Positions 1 through 5,545 of a stretch of 7,939 nucleotides of DNA are shown piece by piece. Source of the stretch: Thaumarchaeota archaeon S13 (GTDB lineage: Archaea; Thermoproteota; Nitrososphaeria; Nitrososphaerales; Nitrosopumilaceae). Position 1 is the first letter of the stretch; the number at the start of each line of letters is the position of its first letter. The stretch spans positions 1 through 7,939 of the forward strand of contig RHFA01000159.1 in assembly GCA_003724275.1 (NCBI GenBank), in the 5' to 3' direction. The notes beneath the pieces are model-generated. The model had not been told where the DNA came from, did no database searches, and saw only the letters and a list, made by a program, of their open reading frames with translations. The position numbers and the translations under genes were made by a program.

Positions 1-323
1 GACGCCCGCAGGGCGCGAAGCGCGCCGTCGGCGCCGCGCGCCTGGATGACGATGCGCGCCCACTCGCCCGTGGGCGCGCCGCCGACGGCCCCGGAGTGCC
101 CGCGGAGTCCCGGACAGCCGCCGGCCGATGCGCCGCTGCTGGCGGCCAGCGCGATCAGGGCCAGGATCGTGTCGCGCCCGCACTTTTTGTTGTGCCGGGT
201 TGCGGTGCAGAGGCCGCGCGCGGCCGGCGCGATCGCCCGCCTCGCCGACGCCAGGGAGCCGCCGTTCCCCGCCATGCCCCTGGCCACCTGCGTCGCCTCC
301 CGCGTGGCCTTTTGCCGCGCCAC
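1..323 (-). CDS. Partial hypothetical protein running off the left edge
   Basis: I read an open frame on the minus strand from a stop at about 340-342 to the window edge, with possible starts at GTG 323 or ATG 275; the C-terminus is outside the window. The translation (about 107 residues from GTG 323) has a basic, Ala/Arg-rich N-terminal part, then a hydrophobic stretch (TILALIALAA, about residues 52-61), a Gly/Ser-rich linker, and a segment ending in GEWARIVIQARGADGALRAL. This minus frame has balanced codons with G/C at third positions, while the other frames through the same DNA give Arg/Pro-rich shadows, which favours it as the real frame. I do not recognise the family. The hydrophobic stretch could be a membrane segment or a buried helix; it is not at the N-terminus for either start. 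It is divergent from rpl15e. Start and function are uncertain. Confidence 0.4.
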   Translation of the reverse strand, partial: MARQKATREATQVARGMAGNGGSLASARRAIAPAARGLCTATRHNKKCGRDTILALIALAASSGASAGGCPGLRGHSGAVGGAPTGEWARIVIQARGADGALRALRA

Positions 324-638
324 CGGCGCCCCGCCAATGTCCTAATCGGTCTGTTTGGGCCGGGTCCGGGCGCGGGGCATACGTTTGGAATGTGTGGGAA
401 ACAGGGGCAGGCCAGCGGCTACCGGCCCGCCGGAAGGGGAGGCTGCCGGCCCGCCGGAAGGCCATTCACGGAGAGGCCGGGACGGCGCGTGCGCCTGCGG
501 CATGCCGCGCAAGATCGCCGCACGGCGAGGCGGGCATGACGGCCAGGCGCGCGGCCCCGGCTGCCGTGCCCCTGCGGGATCGGGGCCCGGCCACGCCCAC
601 GCGAGGGCCGGCCCGCCCTGGGCGCCCCGGGCGGCCGC
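324..638. other. GC-rich intergenic stretch without a recognisable gene
   Basis: This stretch lies between the divergent partial frame on the left and the rpl15e promoter. Open frames through it translate to Arg/Gly/Pro/Ala-rich sequence with no family signature. I looked for tRNA features (a T-loop GGTTCRA block), RNase P RNA conserved elements and the SRP RNA helix 8 signature and found none convincing. The visible structure is a pair of 16-base direct repeats at 422-461, each carrying a GCC-GGAA-type small hairpin, and a general excess of GGCC/CCGG-rich inverted repeats. It may hold a structured RNA or simply divergent promoter DNA. Confidence 0.5.
422..461. repeat. Two direct copies of a 16-base repeat
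   Basis: The sequence CCGGCCCGCCGGAAGG occurs at 422-437 and again at 446-461, a 24-base period. Each copy contains a CCGG...CCGG symmetry, and the second can fold as GCC-GGAA-GGC (453-462), a short GNRA-type tetraloop hairpin. Function is unknown. In DNA this GC-rich, chance similarity is possible, but a 16-base exact repeat in 40 bases is more than composition alone readily gives. Confidence 0.7.
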
Positions 639-650
639 CTATAGATATTA
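639..650 (+). promoter_or_regulatory. TATA-box-like promoter of rpl15e
   Basis: CTATAGATATTA is the only A/T-rich block in several hundred bases of GC-rich sequence. It sits about 30 bases before ATG 677, the spacing expected of an archaeal TATA box serving a leaderless or very short-leader mRNA. No ribosome-binding site is seen before either ATG 677 or ATG 692, which fits leaderless start. Confidence 0.6.
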
Positions 651-657
651 AGGGGCC

Positions 658-675
658 TCGCGCGCAGGCGCGCGA
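658..675 (+). repeat. 8-bp inverted repeat just before the rpl15e start
   Basis: TCGCGCGC at 658-665 and GCGCGCGA at 668-675 are perfect inverted repeats separated by two bases. They cover the predicted transcription start and end one base before ATG 677. This could be an operator, a 5' mRNA hairpin if translation starts at 692, or a product of alternating GC composition. Confidence 0.5.
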
Positions 676-676
676 A

Positions 677-1201
677 ATGCGCGCGCACGCGATGCAGGAG
701 AGGCAGTGGACACGCATGCTCAGGGAGAACTCGCCGGAGATCCGCGAGCGCGCCGTGGCGTGGAGGCGCCAGGACGCCATGGTCCGCATAGAGAGGCCCA
801 CGCGCCTGCAGAGGGCCCGCCGGCTCGGCTACCGCGCAAAGCAGGGTATCGCCGTCGTGCGGATGCGCGTCGGGACGGGGGGCATGCGCCGGCAGCGCCC
901 GCGCGGGGGCCGCAGGCCAAAGCACCTCGGCGTGACGAGGATAAAGGGCGACGACAGCCTCAAGGTCGTCGCGCAGAGGCGCGTCCTAGAGCGCTACCCA
1001 AACATGTCGCTCCTCGGCTCGTACTTTGTCTACCGCGACGGGATGCACTGCTGGTACGAGGTCATACTCGCGGATCCCGAGCACCCGAGAATATCGCGCG
1101 ACACGGAGCTCTTTGGGCGCCTCTACGCCAACCCGCAGCGCGGGGCAGGCCACAGGCCAGAGGACGCCGCGCAGGACCAGGCCGAGACGGCAGGGGCCTG
1201 A
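677..1201 (+). CDS. rpl15e: Large-subunit ribosomal protein L15e
   Basis: This is a structural protein of the large ribosomal subunit, found in archaea and eukaryotes but not in bacteria. The family signature is clear: IERPTRLQRARRLGYRAKQG (residues about 38-57), followed by a hydrophobic strand, RMRVGTGG, the basic RGGRRPKHLGV block (77-86), VLERYPNM, LGSYFVYRDG, and WYEVILADPEHPRI (126-139). The frame is open far upstream, but only the part from 677 is L15e-like. I chose ATG 677 (174 residues) because the TATA-like box lies about 30 bases upstream; ATG 692 (169 residues) is nearly as likely. The N-terminal about 30 residues do not follow the usual archaeal pattern I know. The C-terminus after about residue 145 is Ala/Gln/Asp-rich and lacks the RGLTSAGKK-type basic tail common in the family. 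Identification is firm; the start is less so. Confidence 0.93.
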   Translation: MRAHAMQERQWTRMLRENSPEIRERAVAWRRQDAMVRIERPTRLQRARRLGYRAKQGIAVVRMRVGTGGMRRQRPRGGRRPKHLGVTRIKGDDSLKVVAQRRVLERYPNMSLLGSYFVYRDGMHCWYEVILADPEHPRISRDTELFGRLYANPQRGAGHRPEDAAQDQAETAGA

Positions 1202-1223
1202 CCGCGGGGGGCGGCCCGCGCCA

Positions 1224-1235
1224 TAGCTCGAGCTA
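1224..1235. promoter_or_regulatory. Perfect 12-bp palindrome, candidate operator
   Basis: TAGCTCGAGCTA reads identically on both strands. It lies 22 bases after the rpl15e stop and ends about 11 bases before the TATA box of the transporter operon, just upstream of where the BRE would be. That is a typical site for an archaeal dimeric regulator. It does not look like a terminator, since it is followed by an A-run rather than a T-run on the plus strand. Function is inferred from position only. Confidence 0.45.
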
Positions 1236-1238
1236 AAA

Positions 1239-1254
1239 AACCAATTCATATTTA
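1239..1254 (+). promoter_or_regulatory. BRE/TATA promoter of the transporter operon
   Basis: AACCAATTCATATTTA is an A/T-rich block in GC-rich surroundings, with the TATA core around CATATTTA (1247-1254). Its centre is about 28 bases before ATG 1279, which predicts a leaderless or nearly leaderless transcript for the binding-protein gene. An inverted repeat, GCGCGCCG (1257-1264) and CGGCGCGC (1271-1278), fills the space between TATA box and start codon. Confidence 0.65.
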
Positions 1255-1278
1255 ACGCGCGCCGGCGCCGCGGCGCGC

Positions 1279-2277
1279 ATGGACCGGAGGGTGGCCGTGG
1301 CCTGCGCCGCGGCAGCCGTGGCCATTGGCGCCGCCGCCGCGCTGGGAGCGGCACCCGCGGAAGGCGAGTCCGTCCGCGTCGCGTTCCTGCCCTCGGTCTC
1401 GCACGCCATACCCATAGTGGGGCTCGAGCGCGGCACGTTTGCGGGGGCGATGGACCCCGCGCGCATAGACGCGCTAGTCCTTGACAGCGGGACGCAGGCT
1501 GTCCAGTCGCTCATGGCCGGCAGCCTCGACCTGGCGTACGTGGGTCCCGGCCCCGCGGTCAACGCGTTTGTGCGCTCGGGCGGCGAGGTCGTGATACTCT
1601 CCGGCGCCGCCGGCGGCGGCGTCAGCCTCGTTGCGCGCGACGGCGCGGGAATAGCCGGCATAGGCGGCCTGGACGGCATGCGCGTGGCAGTCCCGCAGGT
1701 GGCAAACTCGCAGGACGTCTCGCTGCGCCACCACCTCGCCGCCGCCGGCCTCTCCCCCGCGGACCGCGGCGGGACGGTGATGGTGATCGCCGCGGCGGGC
1801 CCGGAGATACACTCGCTCTTTTCGCGCGGCCTGCTCGACGCCGCATGGGTGCCCGAGCCGTGGGCCACGCTGCTAGTCGAGACGCTCGGCGCCGAGCGCG
1901 TGCTAGACGAGTCGGGCCTCTGGGAAGGCGGGCAGTTTGCCTCCGTCGTGCTCGTCGCGCGCGCCGGCTATGTCGCCGAGATGCCCGGCGGGGCAGCGTC
2001 GTGGCTGCGCGCGCACAACGCGACGGCGGCGTGGATTGCGGCCAACCCGGAAGGCGCGCGCGAGGCGTACGCGGAGTTTGCCTCGCGCGAGGCCCTCGCC
2101 GCGCTGCCGGCGGACGTCCTGGACGAGTCGTTCTCGAGGGTGGAGATCACGACCCGCGCCCCCGAGGGCCCGATACTAGAGTTCGCCGAGCGCGCCTCTG
2201 CGCTGGGCTACCTCGGCGGCCCGCCGCCGCGGATAGGTGGGATATTTTACGGGGGTGCCGGCGGCGCCGGCGGCTAG
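1279..2277 (+). CDS. ABC transporter substrate-binding protein (NMT1/SsuA/TauA type)
   Basis: This is the likely solute-capture subunit of an ABC importer, acting outside the membrane and delivering ligand to the permease at 3052. The N-terminus has a short basic start (MDRR), an Ala-rich hydrophobic core (about 5-26) and a mature protein beginning near VRVAFLPSVSHAI (32-44), the usual first strand of the NMT1-like fold. Family hallmarks are LMAGSLDLAYVGPGPAVNAF (78-97), a strand with MRVAVPQVANSQD (134-146), and WVPEPWAT (190-197). Length (332 residues) is normal. No Cys follows the signal segment in a lipobox, so anchoring is unclear. The C-terminus is a Gly/Ala run. Relatives bind aliphatic sulfonates, taurine, nitrate, bicarbonate or thiamine pyrimidine; the sequence does not settle which. 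It is the first gene of a four-gene cluster behind the TATA box at 1247. ATG 1279 is favoured by promoter spacing. Confidence 0.87.
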   Translation: MDRRVAVACAAAAVAIGAAAALGAAPAEGESVRVAFLPSVSHAIPIVGLERGTFAGAMDPARIDALVLDSGTQAVQSLMAGSLDLAYVGPGPAVNAFVRSGGEVVILSGAAGGGVSLVARDGAGIAGIGGLDGMRVAVPQVANSQDVSLRHHLAAAGLSPADRGGTVMVIAAAGPEIHSLFSRGLLDAAWVPEPWATLLVETLGAERVLDESGLWEGGQFASVVLVARAGYVAEMPGGAASWLRAHNATAAWIAANPEGAREAYAEFASREALAALPADVLDESFSRVEITTRAPEGPILEFAERASALGYLGGPPPRIGGIFYGGAGGAGG

Positions 2278-2282
2278 GGGAC

Positions 2283-3059
2283 ATGGCAAAGCTAGAGGCG
2301 AAGGGAATCACAAAGTCCTTTCGGGGAGGCGGGGGATACACGCTGCGCGCGCTTGGCGGCATCGACCTCTCCGTCGAGGCCGGCGAGTTTGTCTGCCTTG
2401 TCGGCCCGTCGGGGTGCGGCAAGTCGACGTTCTTGAGGATCGTCGCCGGCCTCGACGCGCCGGACTCGGGGGAGGTCGTCTTTGACGGCAGGGCCGTAGA
2501 GGGGACAGGGCCGGAGCGCATCATGGTCTTTCAGGAGGGCGCGCTCTTTCCGTGGCTGAGCGTCGGGGACAATGTCTCCTTTGGCCTGCGCGTCAACGGC
2601 GTGCCGGCCGCCGAGCGCGCCGAGATATCGGCGCGCTATCTCGAGATGATGCAGCTGGGCCAGTTTGCGCGGTACCACCCGCACCAGCTCTCGACGGGGA
2701 TGCGCCAGCGCGTGGCCATCGCGCGGGCACTCGCGATGGACCCCGACGTGCTCCTCATGGACGAGCCGTTCGCAGCGCTGGACACGCAGACGCGCTACAC
2801 GCTCATAGGCGACATGCAGGAGATATGGCAGCGGACAAAAAAGACGATACTGTTCGTGACGCACAACGTCGCCGAGTCCGCCGCGCTGGCCTCGCGCGTC
2901 GTCGTGTTTGGAAACCGCCCGTCGCGGATCAGGACAGAGTTTAGGGTGGACAGCCCGCGCCCGCGCCACGCCGAGGACGGCAGCCTCGCCTCGATACAGA
3001 GCGAGATACTCGCCGCGCTGCGCCCCGAGGTGAAGAGGCAGGAGGGCCTAGATGGATAG
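2283..3059 (+). CDS. ABC transporter ATP-binding protein (SsuB/TauB type)
   Basis: This cytoplasmic ATPase powers the importer formed with the permease at 3052 and the binding protein at 1279. All nucleotide-binding elements are visible in its 258 residues: Walker A GPSGCGKST (41-49), Q-loop VFQEGALFPWLSV (82-94, Q84), signature helix LSTGMRQRVAIARAL (136-150), Walker B VLLMDE (156-161), D-loop FAALD (163-167) and switch His194 (FVTHN). The FPWLSV and DTQTR stretches are typical of the nitrate/sulfonate/taurine subfamily. The signature is LSTGM rather than the usual LSGGM, with Thr at the third position. Upstream frame extension to 1845 is spurious because it overlaps the binding-protein gene. 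ATG 2283 lies five bases after that gene's stop with GGGG close before it. The 3' end overlaps the permease start by eight bases, indicating translational coupling. Confidence 0.94.
   Translation: MAKLEAKGITKSFRGGGGYTLRALGGIDLSVEAGEFVCLVGPSGCGKSTFLRIVAGLDAPDSGEVVFDGRAVEGTGPERIMVFQEGALFPWLSVGDNVSFGLRVNGVPAAERAEISARYLEMMQLGQFARYHPHQLSTGMRQRVAIARALAMDPDVLLMDEPFAALDTQTRYTLIGDMQEIWQRTKKTILFVTHNVAESAALASRVVVFGNRPSRIRTEFRVDSPRPRHAEDGSLASIQSEILAALRPEVKRQEGLDG
3041..3045 (+). promoter_or_regulatory. Ribosome-binding site of the permease gene
   Basis: GGAGG lies six bases before ATG 3052, inside the end of the ATPase gene. It fixes the permease start and fits the pattern that internal operon genes here have Shine-Dalgarno sites while promoter-proximal genes do not. 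Confidence 0.7.
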
Positions 3060-3810
3060 GCGGGCCGCGGCGCGGCGCGCGGCGTTTTACGTGGCGATCG
3101 TGGCGTCATGGCAGGCCGCCGCGTCTGCCGGCGCGCTGCCCGATGGCCTCCTGCCTTCGCCCTGGGAGGTCGCCGAGGACATTGCGCGCGGGGCCGCAGA
3201 CTCTAGCCTGATCGTCGGCGTCGCCACGACGCTCTGGCGCCTGATGGCGGGACTGGCGATCGCGATCGGCGCCGGCGTGGCCCTCGGCGTCGCCATGGCG
3301 CGCGTGCGCGCCGTAAACGAGACGGTCGGCTCGCTCGTGCTCGGACTGCAGTCAATCCCGTCGATCGCGTGGGTTCCCGTCGCGCTCATATGGTTTGGCG
3401 TCAGCGACGCCGGGATTGTGTTTGTGACTGCCGTCGGGGCCGTCTTTGCCGTGACGACTAGCATATACTCTAGCGTGCGCAACATTCCGCCGCACTATCT
3501 AGAGGCCGCGCGCAACATGGGCGCGCGCGGGGGACAGCTCGTCACGCGCGTCCTGCTGCCGGCGGCCTTTCCCCACATGATATCGGGCTTCAAGCAGGGC
3601 TGGGCGTTTGCCTGGCGCGGCGTCGTCGGCGCCGAGATGCTCTTTTCGTTTCTTGGCCTGGGGTTTTTGCTCAACGTGGGGAGGCACACCGTCGACATTT
3701 CACAGGTCGTCGCGGTCCTCGTCGTCATCATGGCAATGGGCATGGCCGTCGACGCGGCCCTCTTTCGGAGGATCGAGGACCGCGTCAGGGAGCGCTGGGG
3801 GCTGCGCTAG
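3052..3810 (+). CDS. ABC transporter permease (SsuC/TauC type, BPD family)
   Basis: This is the integral membrane subunit that forms the translocation path of the importer. Hydrophobic segments are visible at about residues 10-28, 54-84, 92-111, 121-140, 186-207 and 216-238, matching the roughly six-helix layout of the SsuC/TauC group. The EAA loop that docks with the ATPase is YLEAARNMGARGGQLVTRVLLPAAFP (149-174; key residues E151, A152, A153, G157, L169, P170). LPSPWEV near the N-terminus and LQSIPSIAWVPVALIWFG (99-116) are classical subfamily motifs. Length (252 residues) is normal. The start overlaps the ATPase stop by eight bases and has GGAGG six bases upstream. Its own stop is six bases before the next gene, so transporter and methyltransferase are almost certainly co-transcribed. 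Confidence 0.93.
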   Translation: MDRRAAARRAAFYVAIVASWQAAASAGALPDGLLPSPWEVAEDIARGAADSSLIVGVATTLWRLMAGLAIAIGAGVALGVAMARVRAVNETVGSLVLGLQSIPSIAWVPVALIWFGVSDAGIVFVTAVGAVFAVTTSIYSSVRNIPPHYLEAARNMGARGGQLVTRVLLPAAFPHMISGFKQGWAFAWRGVVGAEMLFSFLGLGFLLNVGRHTVDISQVVAVLVVIMAMGMAVDAALFRRIEDRVRERWGLR

Positions 3811-3816
3811 GGGGCC

Positions 3817-4782
3817 ATGGCGCGGCAGGGTTTCCTCGAGGCGCTCTCGGCGCGCACGCTCGTGCTCGACGGCGCGATGGGCACCGAGATACAGCGCCTC
3901 GGGCCGTCAGCGGGGGACTTTCCGGGGGGCCAGGACGGCTTTAACGACGGCCTCGTCCAGAGCAGGCCAGAATGGATACGCCAGATACACCGCTCGTACC
4001 TCGAGGCCGGCGCCGACTGTGTCGAGACTGACACGTTTGGCTCCAACAGGATAAAGCTCGACGAGTACGGCATGGGGGACCAGACCGTGGCGCAGAACAG
4101 GGCCGCCGCCGAGCTCGCCGCCGCCGAGGCCGCCGCGGCGCCGCCGCCGGCCCGCTATGTGGTCGGGACGATGGGGCCCACGGGCCACCTGCCGAGCTCG
4201 TCTGACCCAGACCTGGGCCGCATGCCGCTCGGCGAGATACGCGAGGCCTTTGCGCTCCAGGCCGAGGGCCTCGCCGCCGGCGGGGCCGACGCGCTGCTGA
4301 TCGAGACGAGCCAGGACATACTAGAGGTAAAGATGGCCATACTCGGCGCCAGGGAGGGCATGGGCCGCGCGGGCCGCGACGTGCCGATCATAGCAAACGT
4401 CACGCTGGACCGCTATGGCAAGATGCTGCTCGGGACCGGCGTGCAGGCGGCGTACACGACGGTCCGCGGCATGGGGATCGACGCCTTTGGGCTAAACTGC
4501 TCGACGGGGCCGGCCGAGATGGAGCCCAGCGTGCGGTGGCTCGACGAAAACTCGGAGCATCCCGTGCTCGTCGCGCCAAACGCCGGAATGCCCGAGAACG
4601 CCGACGGGCAGGCCGTGTACCGCATGGGGCCTGACGAGATGGCCGGCCTCGTCTCGTCGTTTCTTGACCGGTACGCGCGCGTGCGCATCGTGGGGGGCTG
4701 CTGCGGGACGAGGCCAGAGCACGTCGCGCGCCTGCGCGACGCCGTCGACGCGCGCGCGGGCCGCGGCGCCGGGGACAGGTGA
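3817..4782 (+). CDS. Homocysteine S-methyltransferase domain protein (MetH N-terminal type)
   Basis: This enzyme would transfer a methyl group to homocysteine to form methionine. The (beta/alpha)8 homocysteine-binding domain is complete: LVLDGAMGTEIQRLG (15-29), YLEAGADCVETDTFGSN (61-77), VGTMGPTGHL (116-125), GADALLIETSQD (156-167), and the zinc-ligand cysteines in FGLNCSTGP (C228) and VGGCCGT (C295, C296). The motifs resemble the first domain of cobalamin-dependent methionine synthase more than MmuM or BHMT. At 321 residues the protein is only that domain: pterin, cobalamin and reactivation domains of MetH are absent and none follows in the window. Either a partner protein is encoded elsewhere (a split MetH) or the methyl donor is a small molecule. 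ATG 3817 is preceded by AGGGGG that overlaps the permease stop. It is the last recognisable gene of the transporter cluster. Confidence 0.88.
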   Translation: MARQGFLEALSARTLVLDGAMGTEIQRLGPSAGDFPGGQDGFNDGLVQSRPEWIRQIHRSYLEAGADCVETDTFGSNRIKLDEYGMGDQTVAQNRAAAELAAAEAAAAPPPARYVVGTMGPTGHLPSSSDPDLGRMPLGEIREAFALQAEGLAAGGADALLIETSQDILEVKMAILGAREGMGRAGRDVPIIANVTLDRYGKMLLGTGVQAAYTTVRGMGIDAFGLNCSTGPAEMEPSVRWLDENSEHPVLVAPNAGMPENADGQAVYRMGPDEMAGLVSSFLDRYARVRIVGGCCGTRPEHVARLRDAVDARAGRGAGDR

Positions 4783-4811
4783 GAGAGAGAAGGGTGTTGT
4801 GGACGCGTGGA

Positions 4812-4943
4812 ATGGCTAACGCGCAGGGCGTTTCCAGAGGGTCCATAAACGGGCAGGACGGGGCACTTCGCCGGTCATATCCGCCAAAAGCTGCCATGGC
4901 CCGGGAATTCCTGAAGCGCGGGCGCATGCACCGCAACGCCTAA
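4812..4943 (+). CDS. Possible small basic protein, 43 residues
   Basis: ATG 4812 opens a 43-codon frame ending at TAA 4941-4943, beginning 29 bases after the methyltransferase stop. The product starts MANAQGVSRGS and ends with a basic helix-like stretch, AAMAREFLKRGRMHRNA. Purine-rich DNA (GAGAGAGAGAAGGG, 4782-4795) lies upstream but too far for a good ribosome-binding site, and there is no TATA box. Its stop overlaps the proposed promoter of the next gene. I do not recognise it. It may be a real small gene at the end of the operon, or chance. Confidence 0.25.
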   Translation: MANAQGVSRGSINGQDGALRRSYPPKAAMAREFLKRGRMHRNA

Positions 4944-4947
4944 ACTA
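4941..4947 (+). promoter_or_regulatory. Weak TATA-like box of the 191-residue gene
   Basis: TAAACTA, the only A/T-rich block near this start, is centred 26 bases before ATG 4970. That is the leaderless geometry also seen for the transporter operon. The match to a TATA box is only moderate. Confidence 0.4.
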
Positions 4948-4969
4948 GCTGGATCCGGCGTGCCCTGCA

Positions 4970-5545
4970 ATGGCGGCAGCCACAGAGGCAGACGGCAGGG
5001 GCGCCAGGCCGCGCGATCGCAGCGCGCCCCCCAATGGGCAATTTGGCGAGATGTACAGGCTAGTCGGAGCAATTGTCTGCACCGAGCAGGAAGTCGCCAA
5101 CAAGATAGAGATGTGCGTAGAGCACCTGCGGAACGCACAGGAGGAAAGCCATGGCATGCCAGGATCGGTTATGGGCGGAACCACAATGCAACACACGCCT
5201 GAAACCCGGGTTCCAGAGAAGAAAGAAAACATCGAGAAAAAGGCCAACTGCCTAAAGCCCTACTGGCTAAGGGCAGAAACTGGACTGTATCGAATAAGCG
5301 GTGAAGAGTTTGTCAGGCGAATTATGGACTCAGAAAACAACCGCAACACAATAGCGCATAGCGTCATCGTGAGGGGTGGCGGCACGGTCAAAAACCTCAG
5401 ATGGCGGGAAGAGCACACAAAGGAGGATCTCGAGCGATCTCTCGAGGGCATCAGGTGCACACTGCTGCTGGTAAACCGCCTATACCTGCACTTTGGGCTG
5501 GAGGATTACGACGAGGTCGTCAGGAGGGCAAGGAAGGAAAGTTGA
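4970..5545 (+). CDS. Hypothetical protein with HEPN-like R-N-x-x-x-H motif
   Basis: I do not recognise a named family. The 191-residue product has a polar Gly/Arg-rich N-terminus (1-22), a helical segment FGEMYRLVGAIVCTEQEVANKIEMCVEHLRN split by a polar linker (about 60-90), and a C-terminal helical half. There NNRNTIAHSVIV (123-134) holds Arg125-Asn126 and His130, an RX4H motif with Asn after Arg as in HEPN ribonucleases. It is followed by the common layout of a charged turn, then an EDLERSLEGIRCTLLLVNRLYL-type helix (key residues E152, D153, L154). HEPN proteins often act as RNases in toxin-antitoxin, abortive-infection and CRISPR systems; that role here is inference from one motif and helix pattern. 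Start ATG 4970 is supported by a TATA-like box 26 bases upstream; ATG 5051 is an alternative. The DNA is visibly richer in A/T than the transporter operon. Confidence 0.7.
   Translation: MAAATEADGRGARPRDRSAPPNGQFGEMYRLVGAIVCTEQEVANKIEMCVEHLRNAQEESHGMPGSVMGGTTMQHTPETRVPEKKENIEKKANCLKPYWLRAETGLYRISGEEFVRRIMDSENNRNTIAHSVIVRGGGTVKNLRWREEHTKEDLERSLEGIRCTLLLVNRLYLHFGLEDYDEVVRRARKES

Noticed and set aside
421..475. Possible SRP RNA helix 8 (CCGGAAGG with nearby GGCTGCC)
   Set aside because: The GGAA tetraloop is present, but the conserved asymmetric loop (AGCAG opposite) is absent and the repeat explains the similarity. No SRP RNA-like long pairing was found.
128..676. Upstream extension of the L15e frame to ATG 128
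   Set aside because: The added residues are Arg/Pro/Ala-rich and unlike any L15e. A TATA-like box at 639-650 places the transcript start downstream of them.
1233..1868. Minus-strand frame of 211 codons opposite the substrate-binding protein gene
   Set aside because: It is Ser/Pro/Arg/Thr-rich without motifs, while the plus frame carries the clear NMT1/SsuA-type features.
1845..2282. Upstream extension of the ATPase frame to 1845
   Set aside because: It overlaps the binding-protein gene almost entirely and is Arg-rich. The ABC domain begins with the usual short strand at ATG 2283.
4400..4936. Minus-strand frame of 178 codons opposite the end of the methyltransferase
   Set aside because: Most of it is a run of Arg and Ala antisense to a well-defined gene. 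Only the first part is outside that gene and it has no supporting signals.
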